Source: Brachionus plicatilis
Taxonomy: Eukaryota; Rotifera; Eurotatoria; Ploima; Brachionidae
NCBI GenBank assembly: GCA_010279815.1
Contig: QEOQ01000256.1
Span: 335,353-399,352, forward strand
Length of the DNA: 64,000 nucleotides
Direction: 5' to 3'
In this document: positions 43,728 to 54,612 of the stretch, piece after piece
How positions within the stretch are numbered: the first letter of the stretch is position 1
How the letters are laid out: the number at the start of each line of letters is the position of its first letter
The notes under the pieces: generated by a model
Database searches by the model: none
The model's input: the letters and a program-made list of their open reading frames with translations, nothing else
Told to the model about the DNA's origin: nothing
Position numbers and translations under genes: made by a program

Positions 43728-43981
43728 ACTGTAATGTTTACATTACCAGGTCCCGGTCATTGATGATCCGGCAGTGGTCACAATGGTCGTCAGATCCCTA
43801 GCTTACGCTTTATAAAAGCGGGGGAAGATGTGATATAGCGACATCTTTGTCGATATTACTGGAGTTAATTAACTTAACCATGAGCGTTTAAGTTAAGAAG
43901 GAGCATAAGTACATGTTCCAATACGTCTAACGAGGGAGATCGGATAGACGGGCCCAAGGGTACTAATGTAAACATTACAGT
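43728..43981. mobile_element. GC-richer MITE with perfect 18-base terminal inverted repeats
   Basis: Starts ACTGTAATGTTTACATTA and ends with the exact complement. The 254-base body is markedly richer in G+C than its surroundings and has a small hairpin (GCGACATCTTTGTCG). It lies just downstream of the LRR gene at 44034 and is absent from the matching place of the paralogue at 54641. No ORF. Confidence 0.7.
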
Positions 43982-44033
43982 TACGGTATTTATACATAAA
44001 TAGATTGATTTAAATTAAATTTTTCAGTTTTAT

Positions 44034-46526
44034 TTATAATACAAAATTTAATGGTAAAATAAAAGATAATATAGTAAAATATCGACCACATTTAAATGAA
44101 GATGAAGCCTTGGATTTTATAGTAAAAGTTTGAGTTGCAAAAAATTTAGTCTTCAGTTCCATCCCAATTAAATTTAACTGATAATCATTTATTTCTTTAT
44201 CAAATTTAAAATTTTCCAAATAATTTTTCGAGTCATTAGAATAGGTAAAATAATTTGAATAATTAGTAAATTTTTCTTTAAATAAAAAGCCGTCTTTAAT
44301 CACACCATCAATTTTTGAGTAAAAATATTTTGTTGTCTTTAAATAAATTGAATAAAATTTGTCAAAATTACGAATAAATAGAATTGTCTGCGTATCGTGA
44401 TGGTAAGCAAACCTGGATCCTCCAGAAAATTCAATAACTTTAGATTTTTTGTCTTTATTTTTTAATTCAACTTGAATAATTCGTCCATTTATTAAAGAAA
44501 CTGAACAAATTACATCAAAATATTCACTCTCAATGCAATAAGTCAAGTTGCCAAGTTGGTGTTTATCTATAAATTTTATTTCATAAATCTGATGAACAAA
44601 GTTGTCCAAATTTTGCGAACAATTGTATTTTAAATTCACTTGTTGGTCACAGTCATCAACAAAATTATTATTTTGGCACTCGTATATCTCATTAGAATCA
44701 ATGCTTGATATCTTGTTGACATCTAGCATCTTCATCAATTCACATCCAGGATAATTAGAAATTTTAAGAGATACATTACGATTAGCTATCTGTTTAAGGG
44801 TACACTTTGGGAATTGATCTATGCTATCAAAAAAAAGTTCAATATCTCTAAAATTCTGTGAACAAAAAACTTGAGGACTAATACTCGAAAATTGGTTATA
44901 TTTGAGTGATATTTTTAAGTGGGTTTTATTTTGAGCAAAATTTCCAAAAGCATTTTTTGGTAAAGAAATAAAATTCCAATTTTGATTGTCTAAGGATACA
45001 AAAACCAAATTGGTCAAATGGCTGATTTGGGGAACCGACTTTATGGCATTATTATTAAGATATAAAATTTTTAGTTGAGTATTATACTTAAAACATTCTG
45101 GCTCTAATATAGAAATTTGATTTCGAGCCAAATTTAATTCAACAAGTCCGATTAAATTTCGAAAAAAATAATCTTCTATTTTTGTCAAATAATTGTTTAC
45201 TATAATAATTTTTTTAAAATTTTTTAAATGAGGAAAATGAATTTTTTTTAGCTGATTATTAGATAAATTAATTGAACTGGCATTTTCAAATGTTAAAAGA
45301 TCATTTTTAGCAATAGATTTTATTTTGTTCGATGCCAATATAATTTCATCAATAGTGGAAATTTTGTCCAATTTAAGCTTTGATAAATCAATTGTATTTG
45401 AATAAAGATATATTTTTGTGCCGGTTATGGAGTCTATAATTTTTAGTTGATTCCAACCAAGGTGTATTTCTGTCAAAGATGGTAAATCTACGAATAAATA
45501 TTCGATCTTGTTGTGACTTAGACTCAATACTTGAAGATTTATTGGATTTTTTAAATTTATTTTAGAAGAAAATTTAGAAAAATTGTTATTTGACAGGTCC
45601 AGGTTTTCTACTGATTTTGTAAAATAAAATTTATTATTTTCATTTAATAAATTAAAGGCTAAATTCAAAAATTTTAATCTTTTCAAATTCATAAAACTTC
45701 CTGTTTCTATTTCAAATATCATGTTATCACCTATACCCAAGTATTGGAGTGATTTGGTGTTAATAAAGGTTGTATTCTTTAGTATTTTGAATCTATTTCT
45801 GTAAATATTTAATATTTTTAAATTTTTTAACATCGATAAATTAACGAAATTTAAAGCATTATCATTTAAATTAATCTCTTCTAAATTTGATTCATTTTTT
45901 AGCTGTATTATTTCCAATTTTTCTAATATGCTTTTAATGACACTAAATTTTCTTATCTTGGTACTTGGATAAAATTTAATAAACTTGAATTCACAGTTCA
46001 TAAATGACAAGTGGATTATGTTTAAAAGAGGATTTAGGTCTATTTTTAAGTATGAAATCTTTATATTCTTTAATTTTACATCTTTAACCCCTAGCCGATT
46101 AAATGTAATGATAAAGAGAATTAAAGATGATTCTTTGACACCAACAGCTGGTATTAAATTTACCTGTTTAATTTTGTTCATGAGCCGATTGATTTTTTTA
46201 TTTGATAAAATATCATCTAAATTTTCAATTTTGTTAAAATTTAATTCTTGAATGGAAGATGTACTCGAAATTTTGTCAATAAAATCGATAGGTAAGTGTT
46301 TCTGCTTAATTGTAAGTGAATTAATTGATAAATTTTGAAGGCCATTGTCAGGAAGATAACTTTGTTCGGTTAGAACTATTCTTATATTTGTGATATTAGG
46401 ATTCACATTTAATTCACATGTTAAAGAACATAATGATCCATTTCGATTAAGTTGTTGGCAAATTTCAACAAAATTATCTGCACTGATCAAAATTAATGTT
46501 AAAATAATAAAAAAAAATGTAAACAT
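44034..46526 (-). CDS. leucine-rich-repeat surface protein with GPI-like tail, copy A
   Basis: 830 residues, one exon, ATG at 46526. Residues 1-16 form a signal peptide (FTFFFIILTLILISA). A Cys-containing cap (ICQQLNRNGSLCSLTC) precedes a long run of leucine-rich repeats (about residues 60-560), e.g. L-x-x-L-N-L-A-R-N-Q-I and L-K-I-L-Y-L-N-N-N-A-I. Then comes a Cys-rich C-terminal module (about 570-800), and a hydrophobic end (YFTILSFILPLNFVL) with small residues before it (SKASSSFKCG) suggests GPI anchoring. No cytoplasmic signalling domain. Likely an extracellular recognition or adhesion protein. The paralogue at 54641-57133 has the same length and aligns without gaps. Confidence 0.85.
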   Translation of the reverse strand: MFTFFFIILTLILISADNFVEICQQLNRNGSLCSLTCELNVNPNITNIRIVLTEQSYLPDNGLQNLSINSLTIKQKHLPIDFIDKISSTSSIQELNFNKIENLDDILSNKKINRLMNKIKQVNLIPAVGVKESSLILFIITFNRLGVKDVKLKNIKISYLKIDLNPLLNIIHLSFMNCEFKFIKFYPSTKIRKFSVIKSILEKLEIIQLKNESNLEEINLNDNALNFVNLSMLKNLKILNIYRNRFKILKNTTFINTKSLQYLGIGDNMIFEIETGSFMNLKRLKFLNLAFNLLNENNKFYFTKSVENLDLSNNNFSKFSSKINLKNPINLQVLSLSHNKIEYLFVDLPSLTEIHLGWNQLKIIDSITGTKIYLYSNTIDLSKLKLDKISTIDEIILASNKIKSIAKNDLLTFENASSINLSNNQLKKIHFPHLKNFKKIIIVNNYLTKIEDYFFRNLIGLVELNLARNQISILEPECFKYNTQLKILYLNNNAIKSVPQISHLTNLVFVSLDNQNWNFISLPKNAFGNFAQNKTHLKISLKYNQFSSISPQVFCSQNFRDIELFFDSIDQFPKCTLKQIANRNVSLKISNYPGCELMKMLDVNKISSIDSNEIYECQNNNFVDDCDQQVNLKYNCSQNLDNFVHQIYEIKFIDKHQLGNLTYCIESEYFDVICSVSLINGRIIQVELKNKDKKSKVIEFSGGSRFAYHHDTQTILFIRNFDKFYSIYLKTTKYFYSKIDGVIKDGFLFKEKFTNYSNYFTYSNDSKNYLENFKFDKEINDYQLNLIGMELKTKFFATQTFTIKSKASSSFKCGRYFTILSFILPLNFVL

Positions 46527-46640
46527 TTTCTTTTTAAAATCAAATAGTTTGAATTTCTTAGATATCTTTCAATCTAATAAAGAATTTTAAATTAATTTTT
46601 TATAGAAATAAACGCTTTTAATGTTTCTCTTACATTTTAT

Positions 46641-46861
46641 CAGAGTTGTTTAAAAGTCAAAAGTCTCAATTCAAATGCGGATTTTTTTCAAAAGTTCAAG
46701 TCAAAGACTTTATTTTTTTTAAGTTCGATCTTGGACTTAAATTTTAGTGAATTTGACTTTAACTAAGATTTCACAATTACTACCTGGAACGGAAAAAAAA
46801 TCATGTGGCTCGGACTTTTTTAATGACTTGTACTTTAAAATGGGAATTTTAAACAACTCTG
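46641..46861. mobile_element. hAT-like MITE, full copy with CAGAGTTGTTTAAAAGTC ends
   Basis: 221 bases starting CAGAGTTGTTTAAAAGTC and ending with its imperfect complement (TTTTAAACAACTCTG). The flanking octamers CATTTTAT and CGTTTTTT agree at six of eight places, like an aged 8-base hAT target duplication. The corresponding place in copy B (about 57244-57256) continues without this element, a near-empty site. Confidence 0.75.
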
Positions 46862-47217
46862 CGTTTTTTAAAAAAATTTTTACTTTTTTTACTTTGATTC
46901 AAATTTTAATATTTCTCTTACTGTAACAAAAGTTGGTACAGTAAGAAAAGCTTATAAAAATTTGGTACTTTTAGAATTTTTTCATTTTAAAAAAAAAACA
47001 AAATTTTTTTTTTATAAAATGTAGGAATTTTCACAAACCCATTTATAGAAATATAAAAAAATCTTAGGAAAAAAAAGAAATTTATTTAAAAAATTAAGCC
47101 ATACTATAATTGATTTTTTTTTGGAAAAATGAATTTTATTTGCATAAAAATATAGCTCTGAGATATGTAGTTAATATTATCAAATTTTAAGAAAAATTCG
47201 AGAATTTATTTAATTCT

Positions 47218-48546
47218 AAACGTTGTAGAAAATAATAATAAATTACTTAAACATGAGCAACCAGGATTTAAAAAACTTAGACGCACTGCAGATAATCTTT
47301 ATTTTCTTATTCAAAAAGTTGTAGTCTTTTAATAGAAAGAAAAAAGTCTGTTGTCTATATTTTGACATTTCTAAAGCTTTTGATAAAGTTTGGCACAATT
47401 TACAAGCTAATTAGAATTAATCTGCCTCTTTATATTATTTATTGGATAAGATCGTTTCTGCATTTAATTTCTTTTAGAGTAAATGTAAATGGTCATCTAA
47501 GTGATCAATAACCTATTAAAGCAGAAGTTCCACAAGGGTCAGGAATCAGTCCACTTCTTTTTAGAATTCTTATAAATGATATACCAAAAAGAAACAAAAA
47601 AAACTGCCAATACTCTCTTCTTTTTGCAGATGATTTGGCTAATTTTTTCATTTTAAAGATAGGAAATCTTGAAAACATAACTAATAAGTATCTAAAAGAA
47701 GTTGAAAAATTGCTTTTCAAATGGAAAATGAAAATTTCTATTGAAAAGTCATGTTAAATGATCTTTGAGAAAAAAACAAAAGTTAAAATCAATCTTAAAA
47801 TTAAAATTAATGGTATTAATTTAAATAATGAGGAAATATTCATATTCTTAGGAATCATATTATACTCAAGAGCGCTATAATTCAAGGCTTGATATAATAA
47901 AAAATCTCTCAAATAGAAAATGGGATCTAAAACCAAAAACATTAGGTAATCTTTACAAATCCTTAATAGGATCATTAATTAATCCTGGATTATTCTTTTC
48001 CTTGTTTAAATTTATTCTCAGAAACTAACATCAAAAAAATACAAGTTATTCAAAATTCAGCAGTCCATTCTATTTTGAAGCTGAAATATGATAGCCCTCC
48101 AATATTATGCACCAAGAGGCCTTCAATAAGCTTTAACTACTAACAGTTTCAAATCGACTTTTTGAGTTGAGTGAAAGATATGTCAGGACATGATTGAGTC
48201 ATTCTGTTCCACTGGTTGTCAGACTGTTGGAAGAAAATAGAGAAGATTTCGAATAAAGATATATCGAAAATCCAACTCCATTGTGTAATTGCTACCTAGT
48301 AATTTCTTCTTTTGATCTTTAATTATAAAATATTTAAACTTGTTATCTCCAGTTATCCCAACATATCTTTTTAGTTTTCTTATGATTTTTTTTCCCTTTT
48401 TTATTATCTTTCTTATTTATTTTCTATTTTATTTTATCTTATTTAACTTTATTTTATTTTATTTTTATTTTTTTTATTCTCAAGAAGGATTAGCTCGGTA
48501 CAGATAAAACAAATAAAAAAATTTCTTCGCTGACGTTCTGCTCATC
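47218..48546 (+). pseudogene. LINE reverse transcriptase fragment (second lineage) inserted in copy A
   Basis: Broken frames contain D-I-S-K-A-F-D-K-V-W-H, VPQGSGISPLLFRILINDIP and L-F-A-D-D-L-A (catalytic FADD, near 47627), then the C-terminal RLFELSERY and NPTPLCNCYLVIS. The 3' tail ends GGATTAGCTCGGTACAGA (about 48489-48506). The 5' part including the endonuclease is missing. Absent from the paralogous segment, so it inserted after the duplication. Confidence 0.75.
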
Positions 48547-49892
48547 TAGACTCTTAGCTAGATAGTCTTTTTAAAAATAATAATTTAGACAGAAAGTTTA
48601 CTAAATTATTTGAATTTGAAATTACGAAATTTTCTTTAAACTCTAAAATCGAATTAAAAGGTAAAAAAGTATAAAAGCGTTATTTTGTTTATGCTTGTTC
48701 AGTTAAAAAAAAAAGAGAAAATATTTTTCGTTAGCAAAAAAAATTAGTCATCACTAAGTCTATTTTATTTTTGTGACGAGCAATTTATTTTTGCTAAAAT
48801 CATTATATTTTATTGCTATAAAAAATTTAACAGATTTAATTTATATGATCTGAAATGTAAAATTGCTTGTTTACTAAAAAAATGTAAAGAAATCAAAATG
48901 TTGTTCGCATAAAAATTTTTTATCTAAAAAAATGACAGAAAGATTAAGTACGAAAAAACGCTTAAAATTCTGAATTTCCTAATAAAAATGAAAAAATTTC
49001 ATCAATTAATGCATTTTTGATATTTTTTATTTCAAGAAGAAACAATTCAAGAAATAAAGGCTGAGTAAACGACAGAAATTTCATTCTAAAGGCTTATCAT
49101 ATAAAATTTTATTATTAAAGATCATTTATTTCTCAAAGGCAATATTGTCTGCATTTTAAGCAATTAAAAATATCCTGAGAATTTAAATTTAAAAAAAAAA
49201 TTTAAAGGGATAAAATGACACTAATGCGATATATAATATTTAAAGACAATTTAAATAATTGTGGGCATCATATAGAACCTGATATTACAGACCAATTTGG
49301 TACTAAATATTTTATTTGAATTTGATTTTAAGATTTTTTTACTGAATTTATTCGATTTTTAAAAAAATGAGCTAAAATAATAGAGTAATTAATTTTATCG
49401 ATATAAGAAGATTCTAAGACATTAATTGTAGGTATTAAATGCACCACTTTGATTTTTGATTTTGAGAAGATATATTTTTTCATGATATAAAATATAATCT
49501 AAATTTTTAATTTTGTTAAAATTTAATACTTGAATGCAAATGGCACTATAAATGTTTTTTGTCAATCCTCTTTTTGTTTCACTCAATCACTCGATTTTTT
49601 TAAGATGATTCCCCTAATTGAGGTCTCTTTTTAAAGGGGTCTTTGAAAAAACATCAAATCAAAAAAATTTTAAAATCATAAAAAAATAAAAAATTTAAAT
49701 TGTATTTACCATATTTTTTTACGGAACTCATTAAAACTTATTCTTAATTCTTAAAATCAGTTTCTTTTTACTTTTATAATTATGGCCATTACTAAAACAC
49801 GGACCCATATTCCAGTTATCCCCCACCAATAATCAAGTACAAAATTTTATTAGCTTTCACACAAGACCGAAATCTAAGCTCTAGCAAATTAT

Positions 49893-50390
49893 GTTCGACC
49901 TCCTTTTTAGCTTGAAATCAAATGAAGATAGATCTAATAAATTAAATTTATTATTTATATAATTTTAATATATTTTTAAAAATAAAAAAATTAATTTTTA
50001 ATGCAAATAAAAAAGAAAAAATAATTTTCTTTTTTTTACACCTTTTTTGTATTTATCATTTAAATATTTCCTAAATCATAGAAAATAGGTTTTATTTATA
50101 ATTCTGACGAACCAAAAAAATTAATCTAAAAATCCAAACATTAATAATTTAATGTGGCTTATTTATTTGTGCTTCAATTACAAAATGCATCCAATGTTGA
50201 AATAACATTGAAAAAGTGCGATTTTTTAAATATTTTTTTCATTTTCAAATAATAATAATAACAAAAAGCTACAGCAGACTAACTGCGGAGCAAGGCAATA
50301 AGTATCCTCGCTATGGTAGCTGTCTGGTTTTAACATAAATCCTTGTAATGATAAAATTATGTTAATAAAAGAAATTAATTATTTTGGTAT
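49893..50390. other. intergenic AT-rich DNA after the duplicated segment
   Basis: No gene seen; marks the end of homology with copy B. Confidence 0.4.
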
Positions 50391-50391
50391 T

Positions 50392-51265
50392 TTATGAATT
50401 TTCCCCCCGTAAAAATTCCCCCGTAAATTTTTCCCCTTTTTTTATTTTCCCCTTTACTGAAATTCCCCTTTTTAAAAATTTAATTCTATGAACAATATTA
50501 TTTTTTTAAATCTTCTTTAGAAAAAATTTTACTGGTCACAATATTTAATTTGATTTTTGAAAAAACTGACAAAAAAATATATTATTTGATTATATTCTTA
50601 AATTTTTAAAATGGTAAAAGTTAAATTTGTAAACAAAAAATTAAAAATTTCAAATTTGAATTTTAAAATAAATATAAATTATAAAAAATGAAATTATCGA
50701 ATTTACTTAAATCTTTACGAGTAAATATTAATTAATTGAATTAGCACAAAGGTGTTTATCAGGAATTGTTCATATCGAGATTTTTTCTTGTATTGTTGGC
50801 ATTTTTGAATAAAATGAAAAATATTTTGATTGGATCAATAGAAATCATAATTTTAACAAAAATATTTATTGACCATTAGAAGTGTAAGAATAAAAAAAAA
50901 TCAATTAATCTTAACAATAAATCTAAATGCGAGAGTTGCCGACGATTCTACCATTTGCTCGTCTAATTAATTGTCTAAAAATTTAAAGATTTTCCCTTTT
51001 AAAATGTTCATTTTGAAAGACTCTTAGTCGATTGTTTTAATAAATTAAAAAAAAACAAAAATGCACAAATATCTCAATATGTGAAGATAAATATGTCGCT
51101 TTTTAAACTTTTTTTAGCGTATTCGTAAAACTATAAAGTGTTTTTTAATTAGATCATTTTATTATTTTTCGTTTTTTTCAATTTAATTACTCAAAAATGT
51201 TTAAAAATGATAAATTATTTGATTAATTATAAAAGGGGAATTTTTTTAAAGTGGGAATATCCATG
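50392..51265. mobile_element. putative element bounded by runs of C4-6 / G3-4
   Basis: The left end 50402-50475 has five C-runs (TTCCCC repeated with 8-14 base spacing). The right end near 51233-51262 has the inverted type (AAAAGGGGAATTTTTTTAAA, GTGGGAATA). The interior holds copy 2 of the direct repeat (50772-51024). No ORF. Element status is an inference. Confidence 0.4.
50772..51024. repeat. dispersed direct repeat, copy 2
   Basis: Same orientation as 38967-39230, with a small deletion (about 10 bases) relative to copy 1. Confidence 0.7.
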
Positions 51266-51684
51266 TAGAATCAATTATTTTAGTTTCAAATATTTATCAA
51301 GATTGTTTCAATAATCATTTAATTTAATTAGATTAATAAATTATATATCAAGTTCACCTTTTTTTTTTTTGGTGATCAAAAATATATCAATAGAACTATG
51401 TTTGTAAATCAAAAAAAAAAAGTTCAATTTTTTTATTAGTTCAACAATTAGGTCATCGCCAAAAAATCAATGAAAAAATAACTTAATTACTTACAATTAT
51501 GTTAGCACCCTTTGAGTATACTTAGCAACTTTTAGTCGTTCCTGATCATGGGACTGATCAAATTTAGGACATAACAGCTCACATTAGTTTATTAAATCTA
51601 AATTCAATTGAATCAATATTATTTAAATTTTTTATTAATATAAAATTGTAAACAGTTTCATAGATATAAAAAAACTGCCTTTAG

Positions 51685-51975
51685 TAGTAGTAGATATAGC
51701 TGAGACACAGAGAACCCTTTGTCGATAAAGATTATATGGCTATATCATATCAGCTTTTATCTGATCTGCCAATGATTCCACTCCGGACACGGATCTCCTC
51801 AGATCATCGGACGCCACGTGAGCATGTAGTCTAGCTTTTAAGTTGTTCACATTCCTGGCATTAACTATACTGGGAGGTAGTAAATTCAAAGTAGTTGTTG
51901 TTCTATTGGACAGGATGATGACTAACCATTTAAAGTCATCCCGAACGAGATGATGTGTGTTAACTAAGGCAATTT
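51685..51975 (-). pseudogene. LINE ORF2 C-terminal end (CR1/jockey-like) with TAC tail
   Basis: On the minus strand the closing block S-N-R-T-T-T-T-L-N-L-L-P-P-S-I-V-N-A-R, then N-V-N-N-L-K-A-R-L-H, is followed by a stop. A CTACTACTACT run ends the fragment near 51685, as in the LINE at 19471-22950. It is again richer in G+C than its surroundings. Confidence 0.65.
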
Positions 51976-52132
51976 TCCGCCAATTAATTTATGTTAATTT
52001 CTTAGTTTTCATGCTCGTTTAAAAAAGTTATATTTTAAATTAAATTTGCAAAAATATCTCAAAAATTCGAAAATCTCTTTTAAACAAAAAAATAATTAAC
52101 TAAATAATATAATTTTCTATTACGCACAGAGT

Positions 52133-52200
52133 TGTTTAAAAGTCATGAAGTCAAAGTCAAATGAAGTCTTTTGACTTGACTGGATGAAACGTCAAGACCT
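52133..52200. repeat. hAT-like MITE left end
   Basis: CAGAGTTGTTTAAAAGTCAT followed by AAGTCAAAGTCAAATGAAGT, the left part of the 46641-46861 family; right end not found. Confidence 0.55.
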
Positions 52201-52299
52201 AATAAGCAGTCAAAAATTTACTTTTTAACCACAACTATTTCTATATCTCCTTCAAATTCACTCACTTTCAAGTGACATTTATGAGTTCCAATTACTGAT

Positions 52300-53445
52300 A
52301 TTGGTCGTCGACTACTTAAGATTAAGTAGATCAACTCAGTCTTGTTACAAAGTCTTGTTACATTGTCTTCACTAAATATAATGAGGAAAATATTGACTTA
52401 AATTTAAAAATATATGAAAATAAAATTGAGAGTCATAAGGAAATCAAGTTTTTAGGTATAAAATTTGATTCAAAATTAACCTTTACCCCAATGGTTGATG
52501 AAATAAAACAGCGTTGTAGTTCACGGTTGAACTTAATAAAAATATTGTCAAACAAAAAATGGGGTCTTAATTATAACACACTAGGAAACCTATATAAATC
52601 TTTAATCGGATCTATAATTGATTACTCTTTTCCATGTCTGAATTCATTTTCAGAGACAAACATTAAAAAAATTCAAGTCTTACAAAACTCAGCAATTCGT
52701 TTTATACTTAAACTAAAATATGATACTCCTTCCAATATTCTACATCATGAGGCCTTTAGTAAACTTAAATTCTTAATTGTCTCGAATCGACTTTTTGAAT
52801 TAAGCGAAAGATATGTAGCGAGAGGACTGCGTCATTCTGTTCCGTTGGTTATCAAGCTGGTTGATGAATATAAAGCGGGTTTTGAATCAAGATATGTTGA
52901 ATACCCGACTCCATTGTGTAATTGCTACCTTACTATTTCTTCTTTTTTTCCTGAAACCTTAACTGTGTAAACCGGAGTTTTTAAATTTCTCCTCTTACTT
53001 ACTTAACTTAATTTAAAAAATAAAAAAAAAAAAAAAAATTTTAAAGTACNNNNNNNNNNNNNNNNNNNNNNNNNNNNNNNNNNNNNNNNNNNNNNNNNNN
53101 NNNNNNNNNNNNNNNNNNNNNNNNNNNNNNNNNNNNNNNNNNNNNNNNNNNNNNNNNNNNNNNNNNNNNNNNNNNNNNNNNNNNNNNNNNNNNNNNNNNN
53201 NNNNNNNNNNNNNNNNNNNNNNNNNNNNNNNNNNNNNNNNNNNNNNNNNNNNNNNNNNNNNNNNNNNNNNNNNNNNNNNNNNNNNNNNNNNNNNNNNNNN
53301 NNNNNNNNNNNNNNNNNNNNNNNNNNNNNNNNNNNNNNNNNNNNNNNNNNNNNNNNNNNNNNNNNNNNNNNNNNNNNNNNNNNNNNNNNNNNNNNNNNNN
53401 CGAAGGAGCTTTAGCTCGGTACAGACAAAAAAATAAATAAATAAC
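52300..53445 (+). mobile_element. LINE 3' fragment (second lineage), containing an assembly gap
   Basis: Open frame 52491-52970 (with in-frame sequence upstream, E-I-K-F-L-G-I-K-F-D) encodes the region after the reverse transcriptase: N-K-K-W-G-L, Y-K-S-L-I-G-S-I-I-D-Y-S and the C-terminal RLFELSERYVARGLRHSVPL. It is the best preserved copy of this tail in the window. The gap of N interrupts its 3' UTR, and the tail GGAGCTTTAGCTCGGTACAG resumes at 53405. Confidence 0.7.
53050..53400. other. assembly gap (run of N)
   Basis: About 351 undetermined bases inside a LINE 3' UTR. Confidence 0.99.
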
Positions 53446-54612
53446 TAAAAAGCTGTTGTCCGGTTTGTTTCAATTGCTTAATTTTAAAAAACGTTTTTTC
53501 GGTTGAACATTACGTATTTTTACTGGGACGGTGGCATTTTTGTGTTGATGATTTAACGTTACACTTCAATTTTCATGTGTCTTGTTTGCTGACTAATTTA
53601 AGGCTTGTTTTATGAGATTCGAAATTTGTCAGCAAAAAAGTTACCCTCATCGACAACTGCATCATTAAGTATGGTTCTTTAACCCGTTGAGGTGACGGTA
53701 TCTTAAATTTGCTTCTACGTTGAAAACCGACAACTCTGGATATTTTATTTTTTCATTAAAAAAAATAATTTGGGTGGATACCCTGGGCAGTTCCGAAAGA
53801 CGATAGCCTTCTTTTCGGACCCATGTTAGGAAAGTGTTCACGAAATTTTTACATATTGAAAAGTTGAAAAAATAAAAATTGAGTTTAAATTATAAACTGA
53901 AATTGTCAATTGACCAGAAGAGAAAAAATAAAAAAGATTGAGTTATTCGATTGATAATCAACACTGACAACAACTCTGATTGATGATCGTTTAAAGCAAA
54001 AAAAAAGACTTTGTATCTTGATTATGACAATGTCTTCTACTATAAAATCCTCTAATGCTTAAATCCTTACTGCTTACTAGTGTAAAGCTCGCTTGTCTCG
54101 TAGAATTGTTTAAACCACAAATTTAGGTCGTTTTTTATTGTTAAATTTTTACAAAAAAATTTTTTTTAATAAATTCAAAAAAAATATTAAAAAATAAAAA
54201 TTTAGTACTGTTTCTTTCAATATTCAATTAATAAGTCTTAGTATGAAGATTCCATTAATTTTTTGATTTTTGAATTAAAACAAATTTTGCAGCAGTCTAT
54301 GATCCAGATTTTACCAGAGCCATTTTTTATTGAGAACGCTAAGTTCGACCGGTATTCATGGACAGACAATAAGAAAATTAAATATGTGAATTTATGAATT
54401 CATTGAAAAATATTTTGTTAAATTTTTGTGAAATTTAAAAAATATTTGAGAAAATTATTAGTTTAAATTTCAGCAATATTATAAATTGACTTCTTACTTA
54501 TACTGTTTATGCTTCGGTGCATTGTATAAAAGTTAAAGATATATATTTTTTAAAATATTTAATTTGATGATTGTTCTAAGTTTCATAAAAAAATATTTAA
54601 AGATACATTAAT
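53446..54612. other. intergenic DNA
   Basis: No gene seen. Around 53690-53850 the sequence is slightly richer in G+C but the frames are broken. Confidence 0.35.

Larger units (their letters stand above)
44005..49892. repeat. segmental duplication, copy A
   Basis: Matches 54613-58832 over the LRR gene and about 3 kb of its upstream DNA. Copy A contains two insertions missing from B: the MITE at 46641-46861 and the LINE fragment at 47218-48546. Shared non-coding landmarks include AAATAAAGGCTGAGTAAACG (49050 and 58109) and CACACAA[GC]ACCGAAATCTAA near the ends. Confidence 0.8.

Noticed and set aside
43740..43960. Possible tRNA or structured RNA in the GC-rich insert
   Set aside because: No cloverleaf or promoter boxes found; terminal inverted repeats explain it as a MITE.
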